DNA from: Dehalococcoidia bacterium
Lineage (GTDB): Bacteria > Chloroflexota > Dehalococcoidia > Lucifugimonadales > Lucifugimonadaceae
Direction: 5' to 3'
Assembly (NCBI GenBank): GCA_002728715.1
Contig: PBVQ01000025.1
Span: 1-33,919, forward strand
DNA: 33,919 nucleotides
Under the pieces are notes generated by a model. The model made no database searches, was not told the origin of the DNA, and worked only from the letters and a program-made list of their open reading frames with translations. Position 1 is the stretch's first letter. Each line of letters opens with the position of its first letter. Below, piece after piece: positions 7,948 through 16,419 of this stretch. A program made the translations under genes and the position numbers.

Positions 7948-8511
7948 ATGTCTGAAAAAAAAACCTTTTCTATTGGTGAATTATCACAAATGAGTAATCT
8001 ATCTACTGCAACTATTAATTATTATGTAAAAATCGGTGTACTTACTCCTCCAAAAAAAATTAATAAGACAAGAGCAATATATTCTGAAACTCACATAAAG
8101 ATTCTAAAAACAATAAAAATTCTTAAAGAGAAAAAAATAAATCTGAACGGTATTAAAGAAATAATAAATAATTCAGATTACTCAAATGTAATTGATAATA
8201 AAATCAAAAATGAAGCAATTACTATTAATGAATTAATTGTTGATAGCAATATTTCTCAAGATATATATGAAAAACTTATTGACTCTAGAATAATTAAATT
8301 ACCCAAAATATCTGACCAAGGTATTCCTTACCACACATTAAATGATTTTGCTCTTTCTCAAGCTGTTGGAGCAATAATAAATCATGGAGTTAATATTGAA
8401 CAAATCTTAAAAAATAAAGACCATTCTATTCTCTCAAAGTCAGAATCAATGCTATTAGCAGAGTATATAAAATCAATAGAGGGTGAAAAAAAACAGGAAA
8501 AATATTTCTAA
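7948..8511 (+). CDS. MerR-family transcriptional regulator
   Basis: DNA-binding regulator whose N-terminal winged helix-turn-helix (FSIGELSQMSNLSTATINYYVKIG, in two parts) and Y-S-E-T wing are clear MerR hallmarks, followed by a basic helix. The C-terminal effector part (about residues 95-185) is not a metal-binding MerR tail: it has no cysteines, and its sequence is not one I can assign. I prefer the ATG at 7948, 2 bases after the permease stop with GGGA upstream, over a GTG at 7936 that overlaps the permease. Being last in the exporter operon, it probably autoregulates the operon in response to the exported compound; the palindrome at 5959-5974 is a candidate site. Confidence 0.88.
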   Translation: MSEKKTFSIGELSQMSNLSTATINYYVKIGVLTPPKKINKTRAIYSETHIKILKTIKILKEKKINLNGIKEIINNSDYSNVIDNKIKNEAITINELIVDSNISQDIYEKLIDSRIIKLPKISDQGIPYHTLNDFALSQAVGAIINHGVNIEQILKNKDHSILSKSESMLLAEYIKSIEGEKKQEKYF

Positions 8512-8518
8512 TATTATT

Positions 8519-8557
8519 CAATCTTTTGACACTATAAGAAAATACTTGAGAAGATTG
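8519..8557. repeat. Inverted repeat between convergent genes
   Basis: CAATCTT (8519-8525) pairs with AAGATTG (8551-8557), and two more pairs including a G-U extend the stem inward, leaving a loop of about 21 bases. It lies in the 77-base gap between the convergent MerR and TPR genes, where a two-way terminator would be useful. The long loop and the lack of a clean T-run make that role doubtful. Confidence 0.3.
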
Positions 8558-8588
8558 GAATTAGAAAAAATTTTATATAGAAAGTAAT

Positions 8589-8972
8589 TTAATTTTTTCT
8601 TTTTGTCTTAACATAGTCCAGTATTGCCATCAGACCATCTTCATTCGCACCCAATGATATAGCTTTTTTAAAATCTTTTGATGAATTTTCATCTTCCCCA
8701 ATAGCATAATAAGCTACACATCTGTTACCGTATGCATCGACTAGTTTATTATCAATTGATATAGCATTTGATAGATTTATGATTGCTTGCTCAAAGTTTC
8801 CTAAACTTAGGTGAGCAGTTCCCAAATTAAACTGTATTTTTGGATTTTTGGGATCTAGCCAAGCTGCTTCTTCAAATAGTTTAGAAGCATCATTCGGATT
8901 CCCAAGTTGTGCTAATTTTAATCCTTTATCAAATAATATTTTTGATTTTTTTATATCTTCATTTACTTTCAT
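8589..8972 (-). CDS. Small tetratricopeptide-repeat protein
   Basis: A 127-residue protein made almost entirely of about three TPR units (roughly residues 11-44, 45-78 and 79-112), with the usual alanine/glycine/tyrosine/proline positions, for example NLGTAHLSLGNFEQAI and YAIGEDENSSKDFKKAI. There is no signal peptide or membrane segment, so it should be cytoplasmic and act as a protein-interaction scaffold. Its ATG follows the alpha/beta hydrolase stop by one base (TGATATG), so the two are translationally coupled. The partner and pathway are unknown. Confidence 0.85.
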   Translation of the reverse strand: MKVNEDIKKSKILFDKGLKLAQLGNPNDASKLFEEAAWLDPKNPKIQFNLGTAHLSLGNFEQAIINLSNAISIDNKLVDAYGNRCVAYYAIGEDENSSKDFKKAISLGANEDGLMAILDYVKTKRKN

Positions 8973-8973
8973 A

Positions 8974-9894
8974 TCAATTAATATCTAATAAAAATTTTCT
9001 CATCAATAAATTAACTTTTTTACTTTTTTCAACTAATGGAATATGCCCGCTGTTCTTCACTAATTCTAATGAAGAATTTTTAACTAATTTTTTTATTCTA
9101 TATCCATGTCTTAATGGAAAAATTTTATCATTTTCCCCCCAAATAATTAAAATATTTTTTTGTATGGAAGATAGTTCTTTATCATTAAATATCATTTTTT
9201 GACCAAAAATATTTGTAACTGCAAATAAACTTTTTCTTAATGCTTCTGAATGATTATCAACTTTCGTTACCTTAAATGCATAATCTTTATATACATCGAA
9301 TCCAGGAAATCTAGTTGACTGAACTTCTAAATTTTTGATTAAAATATCGTTAGATCTGTTATTATTTTTATTTATTAAAAATTTTCCTAAAAAAGGCACA
9401 GTAGCCAATCTAAATACCAAAGGGAACTCTTTTCCGAGTCCTGCAGAGTCCATTAATATTACTTTTAGGAATCTTTCTGGAAATTTTAGCAAACATGCAA
9501 TTAGTCCTTGTCCGCCCATAGATAATCCAACAACATTCGTTTTTTCTAAACCTAGATTATCCATGAATGAAATTATATAATTTCTCAATGAATCATTTAA
9601 TGGTTTATTATATGGTGTTCTATCAGATAAACCGAAACACGGGTGATCAGGAACTATAACTCTATAAAATCTAGAAAAAAATCTTATTTGATTAAAGAAA
9701 ATTCCTGAACCAGCTCCTCCTCCATGTAATAGTAATAGTGGCTCACCCTTGCCATATTCTAAATAATGAATATTTATTCCATTAATATTTGTATATTGAC
9801 CCTGATAACCCAATCCAACGAACTCTAATAATGAACAAAGTGACATATATACATTTTTTTGACTTTTAGTAAAATTGATAATATTTTTGTCCAT
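8974..9894 (-). CDS. Alpha/beta hydrolase
   Basis: Serine hydrolase with a complete catalytic triad: S125 in the nucleophile elbow GLSMGG, D256 in WGENDKIFP and H284 in NSGHIPLVE. The oxyanion motif LLLHGGGAGS is at about 55-63, and the PDHPCFGLSD stretch matches the lipase/meta-cleavage-product hydrolase group. The 306-residue length includes an N-terminal extension of about 35 residues before the core. No clear ribosome site precedes the ATG at 9894. It is the first gene of a two-gene unit with the TPR protein and diverges from the sulfurtransferase. An esterase or C-C bond hydrolase are both possible; the substrate is unknown. Confidence 0.9.
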   Translation of the reverse strand: MDKNIINFTKSQKNVYMSLCSLLEFVGLGYQGQYTNINGINIHYLEYGKGEPLLLLHGGGAGSGIFFNQIRFFSRFYRVIVPDHPCFGLSDRTPYNKPLNDSLRNYIISFMDNLGLEKTNVVGLSMGGQGLIACLLKFPERFLKVILMDSAGLGKEFPLVFRLATVPFLGKFLINKNNNRSNDILIKNLEVQSTRFPGFDVYKDYAFKVTKVDNHSEALRKSLFAVTNIFGQKMIFNDKELSSIQKNILIIWGENDKIFPLRHGYRIKKLVKNSSLELVKNSGHIPLVEKSKKVNLLMRKFLLDIN

Positions 9895-9972
9895 AATTGG
9901 TTAAGATTTCTTATGTTTTAAAGTTATGTTAAATGGAATATAATTAAAATAATAATTAATGATAGATTAAAT

Positions 9973-10818
9973 ATGAAAAATTATAAACATCCCAATGATA
10001 GAGGATATACCAATCCTGAATTGTTTGTAACTACTGATTGGCTAGAAGACAATATAAATAAACCTAATCTTCAGATAGTTGATGTAGATTCTCCTGAAGA
10101 GTACCGCCTTGGTCACATCCCTGGAGCATCTAACCCAATAGATAATTTTTATAAGACTTCTCTTGACGATAGAACACATATTCAAGCTCCAGAAATATTT
10201 TCTGAAACAATGGCTAAACTAGGTATTGATAATTCAACACAAGTCATATGTTATGATCGTTCTGCAGGATTGTATTCATTTAGGCTTATTTGGGCACTAT
10301 ATTATCATGGTCACAAAAATGTAAAATTTTTGGATGGTGGATATCCTAAATGGATTGATGAAAATCGCGAAGTTACAAAAAATCAAACATTGATACAAAA
10401 TAAGATATTCCGTACAAAAATTGATAAAAATATCTTCGCTGATAAAGATTTTTTACAAAAAAGCTTCGATAATAAATCAATTATAATTCTTGATGTTCGC
10501 AGTGACGATGAACGTAATGGAGTAAACTTAAGGGGAGGATCTAGAGGAGGTAGAATACCTGGATCAGTACATATTGAATGGAAAAATTTTCATACGACAG
10601 GGAATATACCTATATTAAAAAGTGCAGAAGAAATAAGAAAAATACTTTCAGAAAACAATGTTACCAAAGATAAAAATATAATTACTTACTGTCAAGGTGG
10701 AATTCGTGCAGCACATACATTTTGGGCATTAAAATTATCTGGATTTAATAATGTAAAAAATTATGATGGATCTTGGAGAGAATGGGCTGAAGATTTTTCA
10801 TGCCCCATAGAAAATTAA
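9973..10818 (+). CDS. Sulfurtransferase with two rhodanese domains
   Basis: Thiosulfate or 3-mercaptopyruvate sulfurtransferase that moves a sulfane sulfur to cyanide or a thiol acceptor. The N-terminal domain (about 17-135) is the inactive rhodanese copy, with ICYDRSAGLYSFR in place of a catalytic loop. The C-terminal domain (about 150-280) carries C240 in the active loop CQGGIRA, and the inter-domain signature RGGRIPGSVHIEW is present. Length 281 is typical. There is no Shine-Dalgarno sequence upstream; TATAAT occurs at 9939-9944 and a TAGATT 4 bases before the ATG. The universal stress protein frame follows closely. The CxGGxR-type loop is closer to thiosulfate sulfurtransferases, so I favour that activity. 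Confidence 0.92.
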   Translation: MKNYKHPNDRGYTNPELFVTTDWLEDNINKPNLQIVDVDSPEEYRLGHIPGASNPIDNFYKTSLDDRTHIQAPEIFSETMAKLGIDNSTQVICYDRSAGLYSFRLIWALYYHGHKNVKFLDGGYPKWIDENREVTKNQTLIQNKIFRTKIDKNIFADKDFLQKSFDNKSIIILDVRSDDERNGVNLRGGSRGGRIPGSVHIEWKNFHTTGNIPILKSAEEIRKILSENNVTKDKNIITYCQGGIRAAHTFWALKLSGFNNVKNYDGSWREWAEDFSCPIEN

Positions 10819-10847
10819 TTATTAAATTAACCAAAAATCAGAACAAA

Positions 10848-11774
10848 ATGACAATGAATAACAAAAATATAAATAATTCTATGGACATTAAAAAAATCTT
10901 AGTCCCCCTAGATGGTTCTGCTAAATCTGAAAAGATTTTACCTTATGCATGGCTTTTTTCAGAATGGTTTTCTAGTGAATTAAACTTGTTTCATTCTTTA
11001 CCACCAAAGCACCCATTGGCAAACTTAAAAAACAACTACTCATTTGTACCAGATAATAATAATGATCGAGGGCTTTTGCTAGCAGGTCTTTATATGAAAG
11101 AAGTACAGGAACATTTAGGTAAACACAACATAAATTCAAAATGGGGAATAGCATCAGGGCAGATTGCATCTATGATTGTCTCTAAAGCAGTTACAAGTTC
11201 TATAGGATTAATTGCTATGATAGCAAACCCTACAAATAAAATAAAAAGAATTTTTTTCCCAAAATCTATTGATTATTTATGGAAAACTACATCCTGTCCA
11301 ATACTTATCGTAAAAAATAATAGCTTTAATAGTAACTCAACAAATTCTATTACCCCGTCAGAAATCATAACTTCAAAAGAGATAATTACAAATCCAGTGC
11401 TATCAAAGTTAATTACATCTATATCATTAGCAACCAATGTAACATTATTAATCTTTTTAGATAAAGAAGAAATTGAATTAGGTGAAAAAATATCTGAATT
11501 ACTTGATGATTACAAAATAAAGTATAATATAATTTATTCTCAAAAAAATATTACTGAATCCATTAAAAAAGCTGCAATGAATAGTCCTCGTGCATGGATT
11601 ATTATAAACTCAAAATTAAGATACGGAATTAACAGAGCTATCAATGGAAGTAATGCTGATGCTATTTTTAGAAGTACTGATAATCCTATAATTATTGTAC
11701 CTGATAAACATATAGTTAACCAAAGATCTAATCTAGTTCATAAAAATACACAAAACTTGGAGATAAACAATTAA
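10848..11774 (+). CDS. Universal stress protein family, two-domain
   Basis: UspA-like protein of about 308 residues. The first domain begins DIKKILVPLDGSAKSEKIL, the classic Usp first strand and loop, and ends at SCPILIVKN. A second, more diverged Usp-like half ends with AIFRSTDNPIIIVPD. The nucleotide-binding GxxG-x9-GS pattern is weak in the first half (NPTNKIKRIFFPKS), while SKLRYGINRAINGSNADAI in the second half resembles it, so ATP binding is uncertain. The start is unclear: the frame is open from 10800, overlapping the sulfurtransferase, with ATGs at 10848, 10854 and 10881, none with a good ribosome site. I chose 10848. Its stop shares TTAA with the stop of the convergent membrane gene. 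Confidence 0.8.
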   Translation: MTMNNKNINNSMDIKKILVPLDGSAKSEKILPYAWLFSEWFSSELNLFHSLPPKHPLANLKNNYSFVPDNNNDRGLLLAGLYMKEVQEHLGKHNINSKWGIASGQIASMIVSKAVTSSIGLIAMIANPTNKIKRIFFPKSIDYLWKTTSCPILIVKNNSFNSNSTNSITPSEIITSKEIITNPVLSKLITSISLATNVTLLIFLDKEEIELGEKISELLDDYKIKYNIIYSQKNITESIKKAAMNSPRAWIIINSKLRYGINRAINGSNADAIFRSTDNPIIIVPDKHIVNQRSNLVHKNTQNLEINN

Positions 11775-12127
11775 TTTTTTTCCTGATTTTTTCTTATTAT
11801 GTAACTTATCAGAGCACCTATAGTACTTCCAAACCAGGTATAGGGAATTAATACTAACAAAATAATAATAAAAATATCTGATGTTATTCCGAAAACCTCA
11901 TTAATGCCAAATATAAATCTAAATAATATGAATATCAACCCTGGAATAGACATCAGAAGTGCCATGAATAATCCAAACCTTATAGTAGTTTTTTCATCAG
12001 TTTTTGCAATCCCTCCTCCAATAAATCCGGCGACAAAAGGGCTTATGGGGACAGCTATAAAATGAACTACTGGTATAGGTATAGAAGCCAACATTATTAA
12101 AAACCCAACTAGAACACCATTAATCAA
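11771..12127 (-). CDS. Small four-helix membrane protein, unknown function
   Basis: A 118-residue hydrophobic protein with about four predicted membrane helices (near 3-20, 24-40, 50-68 and 80-110) and a glycine-rich stretch (FVAGFIGGGIAKTDEK) between the first two pairs. I do not recognise a named family with confidence; small DUF-type membrane proteins of this shape are common. It starts with TTG at 12127, preceded by GAAGG at suitable distance, and lies 12 bases after the LDH2-type dehydrogenase stop, so it is probably co-transcribed with it. Its stop codon overlaps that of the convergent stress protein. Confidence 0.65.
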   Translation of the reverse strand: MINGVLVGFLIMLASIPIPVVHFIAVPISPFVAGFIGGGIAKTDEKTTIRFGLFMALLMSIPGLIFILFRFIFGINEVFGITSDIFIIILLVLIPYTWFGSTIGALISYIIRKNQEKN

Positions 12128-12139
12128 CTCATCACCTTC

Positions 12140-13231
12140 TTATAAGTTTTCTGGAATTTCTAATTCAGAACAAATATTCTTAAACCACTCTATTACTTCT
12201 GGGTGTAATGGTATACCATTTTTTCTTCTCTCTATTCTTACTTCATGTTCAGGAAGTCCAGGATAAAAAACTCTGTCATGTCCAGGCATGGGTTTTGTTG
12301 TCTTAAATCCTTCCATCATTTCATCCATGTTATTCTTAAATTCATCAATATCCCCAAATGCATCAACCGAATATGCTGCTACAAAATGACCTCTTCTATT
12401 ATCTGCTAAATTTGCAAATCCTTCTGCAAAAGAAAGTTGTCCACATAAAATATCAACCATAATTCCTAAACCATATCCTTTGTGAGATCCAAGTTCTCTT
12501 GTAGAACCTAATGGTAACTGCCTTCTTACAGAATTAGCCGCAAAATCTGCAGAATTTCCTCCATGCATATCAGGAGTACCATCATCGTTAGCTACCCATC
12601 CAGGTTCCATCCCTTTTCCCATTCGGTTAGCCAAACCTATTTTATTTCCTGCTATAGAAGTCATTGCTGCATCAAACATAAAATGTGGCTGATTATTACA
12701 TGGTGCCGCAAAAGCTATAGGATTTGTACCTAGTTTAGGTTCTGCACCAAATGTAGGTATCATTGCATTACCTCCCCCTGTCATACACCAACCAATCATA
12801 TCTTTTTCTGCAGCAATCATAGCATGGTATCCAGCTGCACCCAAATGTCCAGAATTTCTTATAGAAACAACTCCTATACCAACTTCTTTAGCTTTTTTTA
12901 TTGCAATTTCCATAGCTTTTGGCGCAATTATTATTCCAAGTCCTTTATCACCATCTATGGTTGCAGTAGAAGGAGTTTCTTTTACAATATCAAGTTTTGG
13001 TGTCGGATTGAGTACTTTTGAATTATATAAATCAACATAAGATCTTAGCATATTGGAAACGCCATGAGTATCAATCCCACTCTCATCAGCAAAAATTAAT
13101 ACATCTGCACCTAACACAGCTTCATCTTTAGGTACTCCACACTTAATAAAAATCTCTTCAACCAATCCCCTAAGTTTCTTTACATCTATTCTTATAGCGA
13201 TATCATCTGGTACTTGGAAATGTTTTAACAA
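12140..13231 (-). CDS. LDH2/MDH2-type malate/lactate/ureidoglycolate dehydrogenase
   Basis: NAD(P)-dependent 2-hydroxyacid dehydrogenase of the Ldh_2 family, unrelated to classical Rossmann LDH. Family hallmarks seen: DESGIDTHGVSN with H56, NSGHLGAAGYHA with H129, GTNPIAFAAPC, and GSHKGYGLGIMVDILCG. Length 363 fits. The start is a TTG at 13231, supported by a strong AAGGAG 8 bases upstream and by the family's usual N-terminus (VKKLRGLVEEIF); no ATG is available. Family members use malate, sulfolactate, ureidoglycolate, 2,3-diketogulonate or other 2-keto acids, so the substrate is open; the genomic setting favours a sugar- or sulfonate-derived keto acid. A TATAAT at 13247-13252 just upstream of the ribosome site may be its -10. 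Confidence 0.92.
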   Translation of the reverse strand: MLKHFQVPDDIAIRIDVKKLRGLVEEIFIKCGVPKDEAVLGADVLIFADESGIDTHGVSNMLRSYVDLYNSKVLNPTPKLDIVKETPSTATIDGDKGLGIIIAPKAMEIAIKKAKEVGIGVVSIRNSGHLGAAGYHAMIAAEKDMIGWCMTGGGNAMIPTFGAEPKLGTNPIAFAAPCNNQPHFMFDAAMTSIAGNKIGLANRMGKGMEPGWVANDDGTPDMHGGNSADFAANSVRRQLPLGSTRELGSHKGYGLGIMVDILCGQLSFAEGFANLADNRRGHFVAAYSVDAFGDIDEFKNNMDEMMEGFKTTKPMPGHDRVFYPGLPEHEVRIERRKNGIPLHPEVIEWFKNICSELEIPENL

Positions 13232-13290
13232 ATGCTTACTCCTTAAATTATAATTATTTATATCTGAATCATATAAAATTTTATTATATT

Positions 13291-13776
13291 TTAATTATTA
13301 AAATAACTAATTATTTGATTTTTTCTATATGAAAAAATTTTTACTAAATCTTTTTTTACATAAAAATAATTAATTGCTCTACCTAAAAATCCAAAAGGAA
13401 TTCTATAGTCCACTATGTCTTCCACAACTGTCTCTTTATCTGAGAGTCTAATAATTTTATGTAAATGTCTCCAATGATTATATGGCCCAATCAATTGTTT
13501 TTCAACAAAAGAATTTGGCGGGTCCCATAATTCAATTAAACTTCTCCACCTTACACTAATCATGTGAAGTTTTAATTTATAGTCTATTATAGTATTTTTC
13601 TTCATTAGTATAGGCCGAGGAGTTTCGATATTAAATCTCAGCCAAGGAGGAGTTATCAAATTCAAGTTATCAGCACTTGAAAAAAAATTAAATGTGTCAT
13701 CTACAGATGCATTAACTATAGTCTTGTCATAAAGTCTATAAAAGTTATTTTTTTTACTTATAATTTCTATGTTCAA
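13291..13776 (-). CDS. SRPBCC-family ligand-binding protein
   Basis: A 161-residue protein of the START/Bet v1-like superfamily. The N-terminal strand-helix unit (VNASVDDTFNFFSSADNLNLITPPWLRF), the LKLHMISVRWRSLIELWDPP strand region and the FVEKQLIGPYNHWRHLH segment match small cyclase/dehydrase-like SRPBCC proteins often annotated only as ligand-binding. The fold has a deep hydrophobic cavity for a lipid or aromatic ligand, or may be catalytic. It begins with TTG at 13776, only 8 bases after the transketolase-like stop and without a visible ribosome site, so translation probably depends on coupling. Function unknown. Confidence 0.8.
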   Translation of the reverse strand: MNIEIISKKNNFYRLYDKTIVNASVDDTFNFFSSADNLNLITPPWLRFNIETPRPILMKKNTIIDYKLKLHMISVRWRSLIELWDPPNSFVEKQLIGPYNHWRHLHKIIRLSDKETVVEDIVDYRIPFGFLGRAINYFYVKKDLVKIFSYRKNQIISYFNN

Positions 13777-13784
13777 ATGGATAG

Positions 13785-16313
13785 TTAAATTGAATTGTTT
13801 AGTCTTTTCATTCTATCGTCATAATCATTAGCAAATTTAGTCACAGCTTCTAATATTGAACTTTCATCTAATTTTGCTTCTTTGATAACATCGTCTTCCG
13901 TCCCTCCAGTTAACCACTGATCGTCAAAATCTGAGGTAAGCGAATATTCCTCCGTCAATTGACCTAAACCACTAACAGGCCAAACTCTTTTTGTACCCGT
14001 AGTTATAACCATACAATTATTCTTATCCTTATTTGACAAAACTTTCTCTTTATATTTATCTGTCTGATGATTAAATAATTCTTCACTAATTGCTGAAATA
14101 ATTTTTACATTTATTCCATTTTGTTCAATCTTATCGATTACATTTACAAGATTAACTGTTGAACTGGATCCTTGAACTAACACCACTCCATGCTTTGGTT
14201 TTGATTCATCATAATCTCTTATCAGATACATACCTTTAGAAGCTGCGTTTATATCTTTGTCTGAAAATTTTGATCTATCAGCTACAGGAAAATCTGGTCT
14301 TGCGACTTCTAAAACTATGATTCCTACTTTTGAATCACGTGCCGCAATTTCTGCCGCAGCAAAGTAACCCGGTGCAACATCATTATAATCCCAAAAACTT
14401 AATACAATAACCTGTCCTTTTGGAAATAATTTCCATACTTGCGGTGCAAAAATACCAAAATGAGTTCTTGCATCAGCGGCTGTTTCTGGACCTGAATGAC
14501 CAGCCAAAATATGGGCTACACCCATTCTAAATGGGGAATCTTGATTTTGTTGACTCCAAACGCGTAATGGTAAATACATTAAAGGAGTAAATGCTCCGTA
14601 TGTCCCTGAAATAGCCCAAACACCTGAATGAATACTTGGGTCTTTTGATAAACTTTGGCTAGTAAAACCTACAACAGTTGATGCATTTCCCGCTTCTTGA
14701 ATACCAGCTTTTAATCGATTTCCAACTATGTTATCTATAGGGTCATAATGCCCCCACAAAGATCCTCCGTCCACATTAATTGATTCAGCTAAATCTGCAG
14801 CAGCTATTACAAACCTATTATCAGTTACATAGTTTGCCCATTTTATTATTTCTGAGATTGCTCTTCTAGTGCCTTTATTAGCCCCAGGTTTCTCATACAA
14901 TGTAATCTTGATATCTTTTTTCTCACCTGTAACAGGGTTTGTAACTGAAATATCCTTAGCTTCTGAAGGTAAATTTTTTACTAATAATCTTTCATCTTGG
15001 AAAGGATCTTTTTGTGTATCTACTCTTAATGACAAATTATCATTAACTTTGTCTCCAATTTCAACGAGCTTATTTGCTAACCATTTACCAATACCTTTTT
15101 TCTCCAAAACTGACATGATTATATCTATGTTAGTTTTTAATTGAATAAATTTTTCTCCAGTATTATTCACCGGTCCATCATAAATGCCATCAAATTTCAC
15201 ACCATATTTATTTTCAAAAGATTTTGCCAAAGCCTGAAAGTACTCACCATTCATTGGCATTCCATAAGCGTGACTTGCATGATCTTTTACCTGATTTACA
15301 TCACCAGGGAGTTTTCCGTCAACTGCACCCGGCCAATATCCTTTTAAGGTTTTCCCTATTACAATCATTGGTCTACGATCAGAGATGTCCCAATCTTCCA
15401 TAATTTTTAATGATGCAACTACTTGATCGTAATCAGTTGCATCATCCAACTTAAGAACATTCCATCCGTATGAAGACCACTGATCTTCTATTTTGTAAGT
15501 ATCTTCTTTAACTATGCTTCCTATCAGCTCATCATCAATGCCAGCATTGTTATAGGACATTAATACCCTAAGCCTTTTACCAACTCGCTGAGCAACCGCT
15601 TGTGTTTTAAATTCTTGTGAATGTCCAGAAGTTAAAGCAAATTCCCCCTCAATAGCAATAATTTTTAATGACGGATCAGCACCCATCATATCCCAAAATG
15701 CAGCCTTACCTGCTGCAGTAGCAATTCCTATTCCTGAAGGGCCACCATTAACATCATTAGTCAAGTCTGTCGATTCAGAATGTCCTGAAAGAGCTTTTAT
15801 ACCCCTGATTTTTGCTTGAGCCATGGAAGGATGGTCCGCAATATTATTATCTTCTAAAATAGTTGATAGAGCACCTGCTCCTCTTCTGAAACCAAGAGAA
15901 TCTATTGATAACATTGATGTTTTTGGATCTATTTTATATTTTTCATCTTTTGTACTATCGTATTCTCTAATTAGTGATTCTCCCATAATCATCCATAAAG
16001 CATATGTTGCTGGGGCATTATGCCCACCTGCTAGCAAAAATTTATCTGCAAATGGATGCTTAGGATTTCTGTAGTCAAAAGTCATTCCACCATTTTCAGG
16101 CCCAGCTAAATGGGAAGCTACTACATAGGGAGTATAAGCTGTAGGCCCCCCAAAATGACCTGTCTGATGATAGTTACACATCATTACAAAAGTCATAGTG
16201 GTCATAAATCCGATATCTTCCAGCATTTCTTTATCATAATTAGGTAAATTTACAGTATTATTTTTTTCACTGGAACTATTAATAGATGAAACTACGTTTA
16301 TGTTATTACTCAT
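13785..16313 (-). CDS. Transketolase-like thiamine diphosphate enzyme
   Basis: A large (842-residue) enzyme with transketolase / AceE-like architecture: an N-terminal ThDP-binding half (about 35-400), a middle pyrimidine-binding half (about 475-680) and a C-terminal domain (about 700-835). GHSESTDLTNDVNGGPSGIGIA and the GHSQEFKTQAVAQRVGKR block match the family. E540 in AGIQEAGNAS aligns with the catalytic glutamate. The ThDP/Mg signature is altered: G223-E224-F225 replaces GDG, while N255-N256 is intact. It is longer than typical transketolase (about 660) and shorter than AceE (about 890), so the reaction (ketol transfer or 2-oxoacid decarboxylation) is uncertain. The ATG has GGGAG 9 bases upstream. 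It is followed closely by the SRPBCC gene. Confidence 0.87.
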   Translation of the reverse strand: MSNNINVVSSINSSSEKNNTVNLPNYDKEMLEDIGFMTTMTFVMMCNYHQTGHFGGPTAYTPYVVASHLAGPENGGMTFDYRNPKHPFADKFLLAGGHNAPATYALWMIMGESLIREYDSTKDEKYKIDPKTSMLSIDSLGFRRGAGALSTILEDNNIADHPSMAQAKIRGIKALSGHSESTDLTNDVNGGPSGIGIATAAGKAAFWDMMGADPSLKIIAIEGEFALTSGHSQEFKTQAVAQRVGKRLRVLMSYNNAGIDDELIGSIVKEDTYKIEDQWSSYGWNVLKLDDATDYDQVVASLKIMEDWDISDRRPMIVIGKTLKGYWPGAVDGKLPGDVNQVKDHASHAYGMPMNGEYFQALAKSFENKYGVKFDGIYDGPVNNTGEKFIQLKTNIDIIMSVLEKKGIGKWLANKLVEIGDKVNDNLSLRVDTQKDPFQDERLLVKNLPSEAKDISVTNPVTGEKKDIKITLYEKPGANKGTRRAISEIIKWANYVTDNRFVIAAADLAESINVDGGSLWGHYDPIDNIVGNRLKAGIQEAGNASTVVGFTSQSLSKDPSIHSGVWAISGTYGAFTPLMYLPLRVWSQQNQDSPFRMGVAHILAGHSGPETAADARTHFGIFAPQVWKLFPKGQVIVLSFWDYNDVAPGYFAAAEIAARDSKVGIIVLEVARPDFPVADRSKFSDKDINAASKGMYLIRDYDESKPKHGVVLVQGSSSTVNLVNVIDKIEQNGINVKIISAISEELFNHQTDKYKEKVLSNKDKNNCMVITTGTKRVWPVSGLGQLTEEYSLTSDFDDQWLTGGTEDDVIKEAKLDESSILEAVTKFANDYDDRMKRLNNSI

Positions 16314-16350
16314 TTAAACATTCTCCCTATGTTTTAAATTCTCCTAAGCA

Positions 16351-16379
16351 ATTATAGTTCGTTATTAATAAATTATCTA
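16351..16379 (-). promoter_or_regulatory. Possible promoter of transketolase-like operon
   Basis: Read on the minus strand, TAGATA (16379-16374) and a perfect TATAAT (16356-16351) are 17 bases apart, giving a leader of roughly 30 bases that contains the GGGAG ribosome site of the gene starting at 16313. Spacing and position are good. Confidence 0.5.
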
Positions 16380-16419
16380 TCTTATTTTATTTAAATAGAA
16401 TAGATTACATATTGTTTTT

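Noticed and set aside
13273-13284. Palindrome ATAAAATTTTAT upstream of the LDH2-type gene
   Set aside because: Made only of A and T in very AT-rich DNA; such 12-base palindromes are expected by chance, and nothing ties it to a regulator.
14869-15144. Open frames opposite to or within long genes, for example 2977-3219, 14869-15144, 21710-22006, 30317-30538 and 31355-31738
   Set aside because: They lie fully inside well-supported genes, lack ribosome sites, and their translations show no domain or sensible composition; they are by-products of the coding strand.
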